In this document: piece after piece, positions 40,225 to 48,645 of the stretch
How the letters are laid out: the number at the start of each line of letters is the position of its first letter
How positions within the stretch are numbered: position 1 is the stretch's first letter
The notes under the pieces: generated by a model
What the model was told of the DNA's origin: nothing
Databases searched by the model: none
What the model saw: only the letters and a program-made list of their open reading frames with translations
Made by a program: the position numbers and the translations under genes
Assembly (NCBI RefSeq): GCF_042650125.1
Contig: NZ_JBHSAP010000018.1
Coordinates: forward strand, 248,001 to 312,000
DNA length: 64,000 bases
Reading direction: 5' to 3'
From: Salinithrix halophila
GTDB taxonomy: Bacteria; Bacillota; Bacilli; Thermoactinomycetales; DSM-45169

Positions 40225-41199
40225 TACCCGATTGGACTCCCTGCCGTCGATAAAGGAATCCAAATGAAGAGCGCGATCCCACATATTGTTGTACACATGG
40301 AAGACATCTCTCTTCTTTCCGATGGATTGAATATGATTCATCAGTTCTAATTTGCTCTCCTCAGGCATTTGGTTCGCGACATGCGTATGAAAAATACAGA
40401 GGGCGGTATCTTCTGGGATCTGTTCGGCGATATGGGGAAGGAGTTCAACTCCATCTCCTTGTATCAATTCTAAGGATTGCTCTTTCAAGACTGTGACGGT
40501 TTTTTCAAAGAGTTCAACTCTCTCCTTATGCTCGGGCCAGATTAAGGATCTCATCCATAAGGTATCTTCGTAATTGGATAGATTATTAATATGTAAATCC
40601 ACTCCAAAGCGTAAGGCTACGGGTGGACTCTCTGGGAGCAAAAAGGGTTGGTGATTTCCTTTGACTTCCGAACGGATGAGAATGTCAGAGGAAATATGAC
40701 CATAACTTCGATCGTCCCCATAGTCGTACTGATATAAATCCCATAGGAGCTGAAGCCCTGCACTCGTTCCGATCTCAAGGAGGGACAGGGGTTTCTTAAC
40801 TTGACGATAAATGAAACAAAAGCTCGGATATAAGTAAGCACAACGTCGGACTTCGTTGGTTTGAACCAGCTTTTCTTGAAGGATAGGAATCAGTTCTCGC
40901 TTAAAGGACAAACAAAAATCACGAAAAGGAGGAAACGCTCGTTCCACCTCCTGAGGATGATTGACGAGACTACGGTAGAATTGTCTCAATTCATGATGTT
41001 TCCCTTTTAACAATAGGTAATGAACAGCACCAAACAAAAGGTTAGGCACAGGTTGACCGGCTTGAGCATGTGAAGCGATATCAAGGAGTTCTTCATCTTC
41101 ACTCACCTTGAAAGCCAAGTGCTCATATAAATTGCTTGAATTTTTGCATTCATGAAGAGAGAAATGTTTAAATAACGTGGACAACCTTTCTTTTTTCAC
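40177..41199 (-). CDS. DUF2332 domain-containing protein
   Basis: A 340-residue soluble protein of the DUF2332 family. Family strings are VPNLLFGAVHYLLLKG, NEVRRCAYLYPSF, KPLSLLEIGTSAGLQLLWDL (a SAM-methyltransferase-like glycine loop), WMRSLIWPEHKERVELF and CIFHTHVANQMPEESK. The fold appears methyltransferase-like but activity is not known. It is more AT-rich than the flanking genes. The ATG at 41199 follows a GGAGGAAGC-type site. It stands alone. Confidence 0.85.
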   Translation of the reverse strand: MKKERLSTLFKHFSLHECKNSSNLYEHLAFKVSEDEELLDIASHAQAGQPVPNLLFGAVHYLLLKGKHHELRQFYRSLVNHPQEVERAFPPFRDFCLSFKRELIPILQEKLVQTNEVRRCAYLYPSFCFIYRQVKKPLSLLEIGTSAGLQLLWDLYQYDYGDDRSYGHISSDILIRSEVKGNHQPFLLPESPPVALRFGVDLHINNLSNYEDTLWMRSLIWPEHKERVELFEKTVTVLKEQSLELIQGDGVELLPHIAEQIPEDTALCIFHTHVANQMPEESKLELMNHIQSIGKKRDVFHVYNNMWDRALHLDSFIDGRESNRVLAETEGHARWFEWKM

Positions 41200-41300
41200 T
41201 ATTGCTTCCTCCTCACTTCAAAAAATAGCTAAGGGTTATTTTGAAAATGATTCAACACTCCACAAAAGAATCCCTTTACTAATCCGAAAGGAGAAGAAAG

Positions 41301-41750
41301 ATGAACCAGAAAGAACAGGAGGCTCTGAGAAAAGCCTTCGGATGGAATAACCCCGTGTTTGATTTGCTGCAACAAGGCGAAAACGATACCTATCGGGTAA
41401 CGGATGCTAAGTCCTCCTTTGCTTTACGCCGCTATCGCCCCTGCCGCTTCAGGTCCTACTCAGGTCCGTGCTGAGTTGGAATGGGGGATCTGCACTAATG
41501 TGGATTCGGTCCTCGTATGATGGACGCCGGGGTGGTAAGGGTGCATCTACGGGCCTCTGATCGCTTGGCAGAGATATGGCCATTTGCTTGGGAACAGCCC
41601 TGCGTATCTTTTATACGGCTGGAAAGATACCCATCCTCCAAGATCTGGAACATATTCAGCGGAATCCGAGGAACGGATTCAAAAGTATATGAGGTGGATC
41701 CAGTTGGAATTCGAGGGTTAAGGCTCAGAATAAAGGAACTGCGGAAGGCT
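41301..41750 (+). pseudogene. Decayed aminoglycoside-phosphotransferase-like gene
   Basis: AAGGAG precedes an ATG at 41301 that opens MNQKEQEALRKAFGWNNPVF, then LLQQGENDTYRVTDAKSSFA and LRRYRP, the start of an APH/homoserine-kinase-type phosphotransferase with its ATP-binding strand pair. The frame stops at 41472-41474. The next frame carries on as PTQVRAELEWGICTNVDSVL and stops again. Further pieces (HLLGNSPAYLLYGWKDT) appear up to about 41750 in yet another frame, but the central catalytic HxxxxN-D region is missing. Clearly non-functional. Confidence 0.6.
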
Positions 41751-41765
41751 CATAATGGAGAAAGA

Positions 41766-42023
41766 ATGAGCCGAGAGGACAGGGTAGCCATGAAACGCAA
41801 GCCGGAGTATTTTTATCTGTATGATGCGGTGTTAGCTACGTTGGGATCTGTTTTGTTTCTCAGCATCGGAGCAGCGATTGCCGTCTTTTTTACAGACAAA
41901 GACCCCTTTCGGATAGGATTTCATTTCACGGAGTATGTGATTGTATCCGTGGTGTTTTATGTATTGATAAAAACCTTCGTCAAATACGGGGATGAAGCCT
42001 GGAAGGAATGGCAGGAAGAATAG
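41766..42023 (+). CDS. Small two-helix membrane protein
   Basis: An 85-residue protein. Two hydrophobic segments, YDAVLATLGSVLFLSIGAAI and YVIVSVVFYVLIKTFV, flank a short loop with FFTDKDPF; the C-terminus is charged (KYGDEAWKEWQEE). I chose the ATG at 41766, preceded by GGAG at 6 bases; 41790 is an alternative. Longer frames upstream run into the decayed phosphotransferase. It lies 14 bases before the DUF421 gene and is probably co-transcribed. Not a family I recognise. Confidence 0.65.
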   Translation: MSREDRVAMKRKPEYFYLYDAVLATLGSVLFLSIGAAIAVFFTDKDPFRIGFHFTEYVIVSVVFYVLIKTFVKYGDEAWKEWQEE

Positions 42024-42037
42024 AGGGAGGTGGGTGG

Positions 42038-42751
42038 ATGAGCCAGGAAATTCTCGTAATCCTGGGGAGAATCGTGACGATCTTCCCTCTTCTTCTAATT
42101 GTCACGTTATATATGGGACGCCGTTCCATCGGTGAACTGCCGGTTTTTGATTTCATGCTCATCATTACGTTGGGATCGATCGTCGGGGCGGATATCGCAG
42201 ACCCGAGTATCCACCACTTCCCTACCGCCATTACTGTCATCGCGGTAGGTGTATTACAGCGAATCATTTCCCGTTGGGCCATTCAAAGCCGGAAATTCGG
42301 CCGACTGATCACCTTTGAGCCTGTGATCGTGATCTGGAAAGGCCAGTTGCTTGAAAAACGGCTAAGAAAGATTCGCTATCCCATCGATAGCGTTTTATCC
42401 ATGCTCCGGGAGCAACAAATCTTTGATCTAAGCGAAGTGGACACAGCAGTCCTTGAACATAACGGGAAACTATCCATCCACAAAAAGCCTCCCCACCAAA
42501 CGGTGACCAAAAAAGATCTTCATCTCCCCTCCCCCGCCAAAACCGACATTCCCTTCCCGGTGATCGTCGAGGGAAAAATGAGCAAGGAAGTCTTATCCAG
42601 CCTGGGATTAAATGAAGATTGGCTGCAACGGGAATTGGATAAACAGGGATTAAAAAGAGAGGCCGTATTTTTTGGTACCGTCAACGAAAATAACGAATTA
42701 ACCGCATTTCCCTATGTCTCGGATGCATCACCACCTCCTCTCCGTCATTGA
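42038..42751 (+). CDS. DUF421 (YetF family) membrane protein
   Basis: A 237-residue protein. Three membrane helices come first (ILVILGRIVTIFPLLLIVTL; YMGRRSIGELPVFDFMLIIT; LGSIVGADIADPSIHHF), with GRRSIGELPVFDFMLIITLG and GSIVGADIADP being the YetF/DUF421 signature. A cytoplasmic domain follows with KGQLLEKRLRKIRYPIDSVL, SMLREQQIFDLSEVDTAVLE and NGKLSI. Members in Bacillus have been tied to spores and envelope, without known biochemistry. AGGGAGGTGG precedes the ATG at 42038. A shared terminator follows. Confidence 0.92.
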   Translation: MSQEILVILGRIVTIFPLLLIVTLYMGRRSIGELPVFDFMLIITLGSIVGADIADPSIHHFPTAITVIAVGVLQRIISRWAIQSRKFGRLITFEPVIVIWKGQLLEKRLRKIRYPIDSVLSMLREQQIFDLSEVDTAVLEHNGKLSIHKKPPHQTVTKKDLHLPSPAKTDIPFPVIVEGKMSKEVLSSLGLNEDWLQRELDKQGLKREAVFFGTVNENNELTAFPYVSDASPPPLRH

Positions 42752-42769
42752 AAGAACAGGATGGCAAAG

Positions 42770-42808
42770 AGAAGCCGGTTTTCTTCTGCTAGAAGAAAAC
42801 CGGCTTCT
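42770..42808. terminator. Strong bidirectional terminator
   Basis: An 18-bp perfect stem, AGAAGCCGGTTTTCTTCT (42770-42787) with AGAAGAAAACCGGCTTCT (42791-42808), between converging genes. Confidence 0.92.
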
Positions 42809-42811
42809 TGT

Positions 42812-43684
42812 TTACAAAATCGAAAGGGATTGGGGATGAATTCGGATGGTGGCAGGAGTTTTACCGATGATCTCCCCGTCGGCATGGATGGGTAACGGCG
42901 GGTCAGAGGTGATCGTGAACGTTTCTCCTCGATGCAGGGAGACAGAGGGATGGTGGATATGGGCGCCCCGAAAAACAGACGGGATGATTTGGAGAAATCG
43001 GGCCTTTGTAAGACTATGAACGCAGCAGAGATCCAGCAAACCATCCCCGGAATCCGCATGGGGACAGATCAACATCCCTCCGCCGTAGTTGGGAATGTTG
43101 GCGACCGCGATTAGCCAGATGCCTTGATAATGAAAGGGTTGTCCATCCACCACAAGGGTCATTTGATAGGGGCGAAACCGTGCCCAGGTTTGGAACGCTC
43201 CTGCCAAATAGGCAAATCGTCCGAGCCAACGCTTGGAGGATGAGCTATTAACCGATTCGGCCACTTTCCCATCAAAACCAATCCCTGAAAACCCGATCAT
43301 CATCCGGTTGTTTACTTGAGCGGTATCGATCCGGCGCACTTGATGCCTCAAGATACGTTCCAGTGCGCGCTCGGGATGGGAAGGGATCCCATGGGCGCTG
43401 GCAAAATCATTCCCTGATCCTGCCGGAATATAGCCCAATGGAATCTCGGTTTTTACCAATCCATTTCCCACTTCATGGACCGTGCCATCTCCTCCAATGG
43501 CAACGATGGCACGAATGCCTGGTTGTTCGGCCAGTTTCCGGGCAATTTCCGTCGCTTCGCCGGCATAGGACGTGATCTCAGCCTGATAAGGAATAGAGGT
43601 TTTCTCTAATTTTTTTCGGACACGGTTCCAGACTTGTTGTCCCCGTCCGTTTCCAGCGGCGGGGTTGACCAGGAAGGTGTACAT
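42812..43684 (-). CDS. Diacylglycerol/lipid kinase family protein
   Basis: A 290-residue lipid kinase of the DagK/YegS/BmrU group. FLVNPAAGNGRGQQVWNRVR holds the N-terminal Asn-Pro-x-Ala/Gly motif, IRAIVAIGGDGTVHEVGNGL the nucleotide-binding GGDGT, and IPLGYIPAGSGNDFASAHGI the PxGxxND motif. Later GFSGIGFDGKVAESVN and HADGEIIG match the C-terminal domain. The substrate (diacylglycerol, or another lipid) is open. The ATG at 43684 lies within the end of the SDR gene, with AGAAGG about 11 bases upstream. It is the last gene of a three-gene minus-strand set. Confidence 0.9.
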   Translation of the reverse strand: MYTFLVNPAAGNGRGQQVWNRVRKKLEKTSIPYQAEITSYAGEATEIARKLAEQPGIRAIVAIGGDGTVHEVGNGLVKTEIPLGYIPAGSGNDFASAHGIPSHPERALERILRHQVRRIDTAQVNNRMMIGFSGIGFDGKVAESVNSSSSKRWLGRFAYLAGAFQTWARFRPYQMTLVVDGQPFHYQGIWLIAVANIPNYGGGMLICPHADSGDGLLDLCCVHSLTKARFLQIIPSVFRGAHIHHPSVSLHRGETFTITSDPPLPIHADGEIIGKTPATIRIHPQSLSIL

Positions 43685-44463
43685 GGAGGGGTCGCCTTCT
43701 CTTTCTTCAGGGAATCATACATGTTCCTCATTGCCCACTGATACCAACCAGGGGCAAAAGAACGTAGCCGTGTGATCCAGCTGAGACTCCGGGGCATCAC
43801 CTGGAGACGGGGACGGTCGAGGAGCCGTACTGCCTGCTTGGCCACAAACACGGGATCCAACACCCGCCGCGCGAGCAACGGCGGGAAAAAGCGAGCAGGA
43901 TCCTCTCCCCGGAAAAACGGGGTTTGAACCGGCCCCGGGCAGAGGACGCCTACTTGGATACGGGGGAAAAACTCCAAGTGAAGCGATTCGGAATACCCGA
44001 TGAGCGCAAATTTGCTTCCGCAGTAACCCGCCAGATTGGGTACTCCCGTTAAGCCAGCTGTTGAAGCAATATTAACGATCCGTCCGCCCCCCTGATCCAG
44101 GAAATGAGGAAGAAACGACTGAGTCATCCTTACCGCACCCAGGTAATTCGTTTCGATCATCTCCTGATAATCAGCCAAGGTTAGATCCAACGCCCCTCCG
44201 AAGTGGCCGAAACCGGCATTGTTCACCAGCGCGTCCACCCGTCCGAACTGCCGGAGCACTTCATCTTTCAAGGCATCCACATCTTCTTGCCGGGTGACAT
44301 CACAGGAAAAACAAGCTCCCTGCCCGAGGGTTTCCCTTAGCTCCCTTAAGGCCGGAAGGCTCCTTGCAGCCATGATCGGGAAATCGCCCTGTCGAACCAA
44401 CTGACGGGCGATTTCTTTTCCGATGCCGCTGGAGGCCCCCGTCAACAAGACCATTCGGCTCAT
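43606..44463 (-). CDS. Short-chain dehydrogenase/reductase family protein
   Basis: A classical SDR. TGASSGIGKEIARQL at residues 8-22 binds the cofactor; NNAGFGHFGG, IVNIASTAGLTGV (catalytic Ser) and YCGSKFALIGYSESL (Tyr-x-x-x-Lys) are in place, then VGVLCPGPVQTPFF. The last 26 residues (from TPSWSTPPLE) are read from bases that in another frame begin the lipid-kinase gene, a 79-base overlap; they look unconserved, so the natural stop may have been lost or the tail is simply tolerated. It lies 10 bases after the aldolase-family gene. Confidence 0.88.
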   Translation of the reverse strand: MSRMVLLTGASSGIGKEIARQLVRQGDFPIMAARSLPALRELRETLGQGACFSCDVTRQEDVDALKDEVLRQFGRVDALVNNAGFGHFGGALDLTLADYQEMIETNYLGAVRMTQSFLPHFLDQGGGRIVNIASTAGLTGVPNLAGYCGSKFALIGYSESLHLEFFPRIQVGVLCPGPVQTPFFRGEDPARFFPPLLARRVLDPVFVAKQAVRLLDRPRLQVMPRSLSWITRLRSFAPGWYQWAMRNMYDSLKKEKATPPCTPSWSTPPLETDGDNKSGTVSEKN

Positions 44464-44473
44464 TCAAGACACC

Positions 44474-45547
44474 TCATGACATGGGTACCTGGGGGAGAAT
44501 CCGGCCTTCGATTCGCTCGAAAATATCATCCAGGTCCTTTCCGGTAATGGTTAGGCCATGGTTTTTCAACCCGACAACCGCTCGGGAAGGATCTTCCGAT
44601 TCCCGGATTTTATCCGCCACCGCTTCTGCCAACTGGACCGTGCCGCAGGGGTAGTTGATTTCCGTGGATGGAATGCCCTCCATCCATGCGTGGATGTGAA
44701 CAATCGCTCCCACTTCGGGATGCTCCGTATAAATCATCCAATGTTCGATCGCATCCACCGAAGCCCGTTTGGGCTCTACATGTTCGGGTACGCTGATTTC
44801 CATGGCTAGACTATCGGCATCGTATCCCTTAATCAGGAGAATGTCCCTGCCGATCTGTTGCAAGTTCGCCTTGTTCACACCCCGGGCGCTCATCCAAAAC
44901 TCGGTTCCTTCCCGGCGGGCGCTCAAATTGCCGTAGCTGAGGCCACCAATTCCGTAAAGGCGTTGAATATGCCGATAATCTTTCGGCGGGAGCAACTCCT
45001 CAATCGGGAACGGGGCCGGCAGGAGATTCATCTCATCCAGCTTCTTGCCGGATTGGATGATCGCTGAAGTCCGATGATCCCCTTCGCTAAGCTCCTCGGG
45101 TAAATCGGGATAAAACGTATTGTCGATCACCAGTTTCGAAGTCGCTAGAGGACGGACTCGCTCATACACCCGTCGATAAAGATCCGCTTCGTCGAGCTCC
45201 CCGTCAATCGAATAACATCCCTGTTCCAGCGTGATGAAATGGACACGGGGATTTTCACGGGAGCGATCCAGGTAGATCATAAGGTTTCCCAGAGAACGGA
45301 TTAGAATGGGATATCCCGCCCGAAATACAGAATCCGTCGGACGGTCCGATTCCGTCACGGTTACGACAAAGGTCCCCTTCCCTCTTCGACGAAAATGACG
45401 GGGATTTGCCGGATCGACAAAATTGAAGACCAATTGTAGATCGGCATCGATCTCTTCTTGTAACTGGTATCCGTTGGCTTCCATTTCCCTTTGAAGACCT
45501 TTGGAAAATCGTTCCACCACGGGACTGAGCCTCCGATCACCAGCCAT
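44474..45547 (-). CDS. Class II aldolase/adducin-type domain protein
   Basis: About 357 residues. The C-terminal half has the class II aldolase/adducin pattern: IGGLSYGNLSARREGTEFWM, HVEPKRASVDAIEHWMIYTE, HPEVGAIVHIHAWMEGIPST (metal histidines) and VVGLKNHGLTITGKDLDDIF. The N-terminal half (about 190 residues) is extra and not recognised. An AAGGAG lies about 20 bases before the ATG at 45547 and well placed for a codon GTT or ATT a few triplets earlier, so the true start may be a rare codon upstream. Substrate unknown. First of the three-gene set with the SDR and lipid kinase. Confidence 0.82.
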   Translation of the reverse strand: MAGDRRLSPVVERFSKGLQREMEANGYQLQEEIDADLQLVFNFVDPANPRHFRRRGKGTFVVTVTESDRPTDSVFRAGYPILIRSLGNLMIYLDRSRENPRVHFITLEQGCYSIDGELDEADLYRRVYERVRPLATSKLVIDNTFYPDLPEELSEGDHRTSAIIQSGKKLDEMNLLPAPFPIEELLPPKDYRHIQRLYGIGGLSYGNLSARREGTEFWMSARGVNKANLQQIGRDILLIKGYDADSLAMEISVPEHVEPKRASVDAIEHWMIYTEHPEVGAIVHIHAWMEGIPSTEINYPCGTVQLAEAVADKIRESEDPSRAVVGLKNHGLTITGKDLDDIFERIEGRILPQVPMS

Positions 45548-45648
45548 CAAAAATGTTGGAATGTTAACCCACTCCTTCCATAATCTCTTATGTATTATGG
45601 CCACCGCAAACCATCCTATACCCTTTTCAACATGAAGCAATTACTCGC

Positions 45649-45690
45649 GCAAAAAACCCACAGGATTCCTTCCCCCTGTGGGTTTTTTGC
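45649..45690. terminator. Terminator after the integrase gene
   Basis: A 16-bp stem, GCAAAAAACCCACAGG (45649-45664) with CCTGTGGGTTTTTTGC (45675-45690), flanked by A and T runs. Confidence 0.92.
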
Positions 45691-45706
45691 ATCGATAGAT
45701 CCAATT

Positions 45707-46669
45707 CTACAATCCCAAATCCGAGGCGGCGTTGTCGTTGAACAACTCTCCGTCTCGTATGTAACGCCGTACCATGTTAGTGGACTTGTGACGGGTTTGT
45801 TTCATGATGGCCCGCTCATCCTTTCCGGCCATGGCAGCGGATGTGGCAATCCCGGAGCGAAGGCTGTGACCGGCAAAGCGGTTTGGATCCAACCCGACCC
45901 GTTGTACGGCTTTCTTGACAATCAAGGCGACGGATCGGTCCGTCAGGCGGCGATTGCGAACCTGGCCATGCCGGTTGATCGGTCGGAAGACAGGGCCAGT
46001 TTGGATGTCCGCCTCCCCCAGCCATTCCTCCAGCGCCCGAACCGGACAGGTTTCAGGCCGAGAACCGCGAGGGATGCCCACTTTCTCTCCCCTTCCGTCT
46101 TGGTCCGTTTTAGAGCGCCGAAGCAGAATCACCATCCCCCGTGGGACGGTTTGGACATCTTCGCGGTCGATGGAGACCAACTCCGAGCGGCGAAAGCCAC
46201 CGGAAAAGCCGACCAACAGCAAGGCCCGATCCCGCTTTCCGGTCAGGGTATCCGGCATAGATTCGGCGATCAAGCGAAGATCCTCCACGAGGATCGGATC
46301 CTTTCCCTCCTGGTAGGTACCCTTCGTCCGTCGTATGCCTGCCCATACCGTTCGAACCAAGTACCCGTTGGTCGGCGAATCGTGTCCTGCCGCTTGATGA
46401 GCCTGGCTGATCGCCGACAGGCGCCTTTGCAGTGTGGAGGTCTTTCGGCGGTCGGCCAGATCCGTCAAATACAAAACGACAGTCTGGGGGTCGGCAGGAA
46501 GCGGCGACAGCGCCCGCCGTTCACACCAGCCAGTGAAATCCTCCCAATCCGCCCGATAACTCTTGGTGGTATTTGCCGCTTTCGAATGACGAGTGTAATC
46601 CTTTACCTTTTTTATCACTTCCTGAAATTCCGTGGAGAGATCGTTGTTTCCAGTTGTCAAGTCTCCCAT
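45707..46669 (-). CDS. Tyrosine recombinase/phage-type integrase
   Basis: A 320-residue site-specific recombinase. The N-terminal SAM-like core-binding domain (NTTKSYRADWEDFTGWCERR ... LQRRLSAISQAHQAAGH) is followed by the catalytic domain with all expected residues: first Arg in LVGFSGGFRRSELVSI, His-x-x-Arg in RFAGHSLRSGIATSAA, His in QTRHKSTNM, and the tyrosine in VRRYIRDG. It is an open, normal-length gene, not adjacent to phage genes, and lies 300-400 bases from the IS200/IS605 element. No attachment site repeat was recognised. It could be a remnant of an integrative element or a resident recombinase. Confidence 0.88.
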   Translation of the reverse strand: MGDLTTGNNDLSTEFQEVIKKVKDYTRHSKAANTTKSYRADWEDFTGWCERRALSPLPADPQTVVLYLTDLADRRKTSTLQRRLSAISQAHQAAGHDSPTNGYLVRTVWAGIRRTKGTYQEGKDPILVEDLRLIAESMPDTLTGKRDRALLLVGFSGGFRRSELVSIDREDVQTVPRGMVILLRRSKTDQDGRGEKVGIPRGSRPETCPVRALEEWLGEADIQTGPVFRPINRHGQVRNRRLTDRSVALIVKKAVQRVGLDPNRFAGHSLRSGIATSAAMAGKDERAIMKQTRHKSTNMVRRYIRDGELFNDNAASDLGL

Positions 46670-46893
46670 ATATCACCTCTCCGTTTCGTTCACTCCCCTC
46701 TATTAAAGCATAGATAAAAGAGGCGAACCAACGTTCCGGCTCCCTCTCGCCAAAAACAAATTTTCCATTGGGTATATCTCAAAAAATATCTTGGATTTTG
46801 AGATCGATTGAAGGGGTGTTATTTTTCAACCAAGGGATTAACTAACCCGATAGTTCCGTCTTTTATCTCTATTTAACATACCTGCGCAAGAAG

Positions 46894-46918
46894 TCTCCCG
46901 CTTCTACAAGCGGTGAGA
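46894..46918. repeat. Hairpin resembling an IS200/IS605 right end
   Basis: TCTC-CCGCTT (46894-46903) pairs with AAGCGG-T-GAGA (46908-46918). The left arm CTCCCGCTT differs by one base from CTCCCACTT in the right-end hairpin of the tnpB element at 48604. It may be the leftover right end of a second, related element. Confidence 0.4.
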
Positions 46919-46928
46919 TGAATGGCGC

Positions 46929-46979
46929 GTCAGACGAGGGAGGAGTGCTTTTTACCCCTCTCGCAAGTCTGACCATTTT
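46929..46979 (+). terminator. Hairpin with T-run left of the insertion element
   Basis: GTCAGAC (46929-46935) pairs with GTCTGAC (46967-46973), with GAGGG/CCCTC inside, followed by CATTTTTT. It would stop rightward transcription before the tnpB element. Confidence 0.5.
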
Positions 46980-47037
46980 TTAAAAGGGTTGTTGCCATTT
47001 TCATTCACCTGATCTATCATCCGTATTAGGTGATAAA

Positions 47038-47272
47038 ATGGTTGATATAAAGAGGAAATTGGATAGCAATAATCATTCTTGATGTACTACCATCTAGTCC
47101 TCGTGATCAAATATCGAAAGAAAGTACTGGATGATTCGATTTCCCGTCGTACAAGGGAAATCTTTGAGTCCATTGCATCCAAGTACAATATTACTCTACA
47201 AGAATGGAAAACGAGAAAGATCATGTCCATAAATACATTGAATCACAGGGACAGGGAAAGCGAGGTGAAACC
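47038..47272 (+). pseudogene. tnpA (Y1 transposase) remnant
   Basis: The frame opens at 47038 with MVDIKRKLDSNNHS and hits a stop, then resumes in another frame from 47079 as MYYHLVLVIKYRKKVLDDSI and ESIASKYNITLQEW, and in a third frame as ENEKDHVH, which contains the HUH metal motif. It then jumps to KYIESQGQGKR, which is the very end of such proteins. About 70 central residues with the catalytic tyrosine are deleted. The last piece is in frame with tnpB. Confidence 0.75.
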
Positions 47273-48451
47273 ATGCTTCGGGCGAAGAAAGTCTATTTCT
47301 CTGCATCTGTATCCGATATCCATCGTCTTTTTGCCTGTAACCGTGAATCAGCCCTTGTTTGGAATGAATGTTTGCAATTATCAAGACAACACCAACTCGA
47401 CCATGGAAAGTGGATCGCTAAATCCGAATTACAAAAAGCGACCAAAGGACGATTTCATCTCCATAGCCAATCCATTCAGGCCGTTTGCCACAAATATCTA
47501 TTTGCCAGAGATGCTGCACACCAAGCGATCCGAAAAGGAATCCAAACGGCTCGTTATCCCTATAGAAGCAAGAGCCATTACAACACCAAGTGGGCAAAAG
47601 ATGGCTTCAAAATCCATGAGAATGGAAAAGTCCAGCTATCTATGGGAATCCATCAAGGGAAACGGGAGAAGCCAATCACGGTCTACACCAAGAACCTCCC
47701 CCAAGGGACCATCAAGGAAATCGAGCTTTGTTATGATAACGGCTTTTACTTATCGGTTGCCTTTGAGGATGGAAGAGAGAATCAACCCTATGAGCAGAAA
47801 CAATCGGCCGGAGTCGATCTCGGCGAAATCCATACCCTTGCCGCTTTCGCTGAAAGCGGAGAGGCGTTGATCATCACGGGTCGGAAGATCCGCTCCATTC
47901 ATCGCCTCCGTAACAAGAAACTGGCAGAGATTCAGCGCCTCCAATCCAAGTGCAAAAAGGGTTCACGGCAGTGGAAGAAGTATCAGAGGGCAAAGCGATA
48001 CGTGCGGTCTAAATCCGAAAAACAACTGCAAGACGCTCTCCATAAGACAACCAAACAGTTTGTCGGTTGGTGTGTCAAGCAGGCTGTCTCCGATGTTCAC
48101 ATGGGAAACCCTGACGGTGTACAGCGGAAGACGAGAAAGAAAAAGAAGGCGACGCGCAAACAAGCCCAGCGGTTATCCAATTGGTCATTTGGAAAGGTAA
48201 AGAAATCCCTACAATACAAGTTAGCCGTGAGGGGAATCCATCTGCTTGAAGCCGATGAATCCTATACCAGTCAGACATGTCCTGTCTGCAAGAAGAGAAA
48301 GAAACCCTCTTCTAGAAACTACCGCTGTTCCTGTGGCTATCAAGAACATCGCGATATCCATGGAGCGAGAAATATGTTAGCCCGATCGCTCTATGGAGAG
48401 ATTCTGCATCTCGATGTTCTCACAAAGCAAACGTATCTACGGATCGCTTGA
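47273..48451 (+). CDS. tnpB: TnpB-family RNA-guided nuclease (IS200/IS605 OrfB)
   Basis: A 392-residue protein. The RuvC-type nuclease region has SAGVDLGEIHTLAAFAESGE (catalytic Asp182), and near the end LLEADESYTSQTCPVCKKRK and NYRCSCGYQEHRDIHGARNM, with a four-cysteine zinc ribbon (C336, C339, C352, C354) and Asp361. The usual RuvC-II glutamate place (AVSDVHMGNP, about residue 274) shows Asp, while Glu326 or Glu329 beside the zinc ribbon could serve instead, as in TnpB variants with a moved glutamate. GAGGTG precedes the ATG at 47273. TnpB proteins cut DNA guided by an RNA made from the 3' end of their own gene. The frame is fully open, so activity may be kept. Confidence 0.88.
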   Translation: MLRAKKVYFSASVSDIHRLFACNRESALVWNECLQLSRQHQLDHGKWIAKSELQKATKGRFHLHSQSIQAVCHKYLFARDAAHQAIRKGIQTARYPYRSKSHYNTKWAKDGFKIHENGKVQLSMGIHQGKREKPITVYTKNLPQGTIKEIELCYDNGFYLSVAFEDGRENQPYEQKQSAGVDLGEIHTLAAFAESGEALIITGRKIRSIHRLRNKKLAEIQRLQSKCKKGSRQWKKYQRAKRYVRSKSEKQLQDALHKTTKQFVGWCVKQAVSDVHMGNPDGVQRKTRKKKKATRKQAQRLSNWSFGKVKKSLQYKLAVRGIHLLEADESYTSQTCPVCKKRKKPSSRNYRCSCGYQEHRDIHGARNMLARSLYGEILHLDVLTKQTYLRIA

Positions 48452-48642
48452 GCGAGAAGTAGTAGATGGTCTGTTCCGACCCGGGTACGATTCGTACCTG
48501 TTGCTTACTTAGGAATCCAAAAGGGCTTTCCGAATCCTTCGATTCGAGTATGGAAGGCAAACCCTTCGATACATGAGAGCTTTTTGGTTCTGATGGTAAG
48601 AAACTCCCACTTCTTAGCGTTAGCGTAAGTGGGAGAGGTTCA
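48300..48642 (+). ncRNA. Candidate omega RNA of the tnpB element
   Basis: By rule in this family the guide RNA covers the 3' end of tnpB and the noncoding right end. Here 48452-48642 is noncoding and folds well on paper: AAGGG..CTTTCC (about 48519-48530) can pair with GGAAGG..CCCTT (about 48554-48569), and the terminal hairpin is CTCCCACTT/AAGTGGGAG. The guide would be the bases just after 48642, TGGTTATTTCATCCATGATT, which include the stop and last codons of the amine oxidase gene. The 5' limit is a guess. Confidence 0.5.
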
Positions 48643-48645
48643 TGG

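Larger units (their letters stand above)
46995..48642 (+). mobile_element. IS200/IS605-family element with broken tnpA and intact tnpB
   Basis: The element contains a left subterminal hairpin TCACCT/AGGTGA (47005-47033), a wrecked Y1 transposase start, an open tnpB, and a right-end hairpin CTCCCACTT/AAGTGGGAG (48604-48635) followed by AGGTTCA. Its ends lack inverted repeats, as expected in this family. The left boundary is uncertain; the right boundary is placed at 48642 by analogy with related elements that end a few bases past the hairpin. It sits directly at the stop codon of the amine oxidase gene and cannot move itself without a transposase supplied from elsewhere. Confidence 0.75.

Noticed and set aside
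46929..48642. CRISPR-like array near the tnpB gene
   Set aside because: The hairpins here are all different and not spaced regularly; no direct repeats with spacers occur anywhere in the window.
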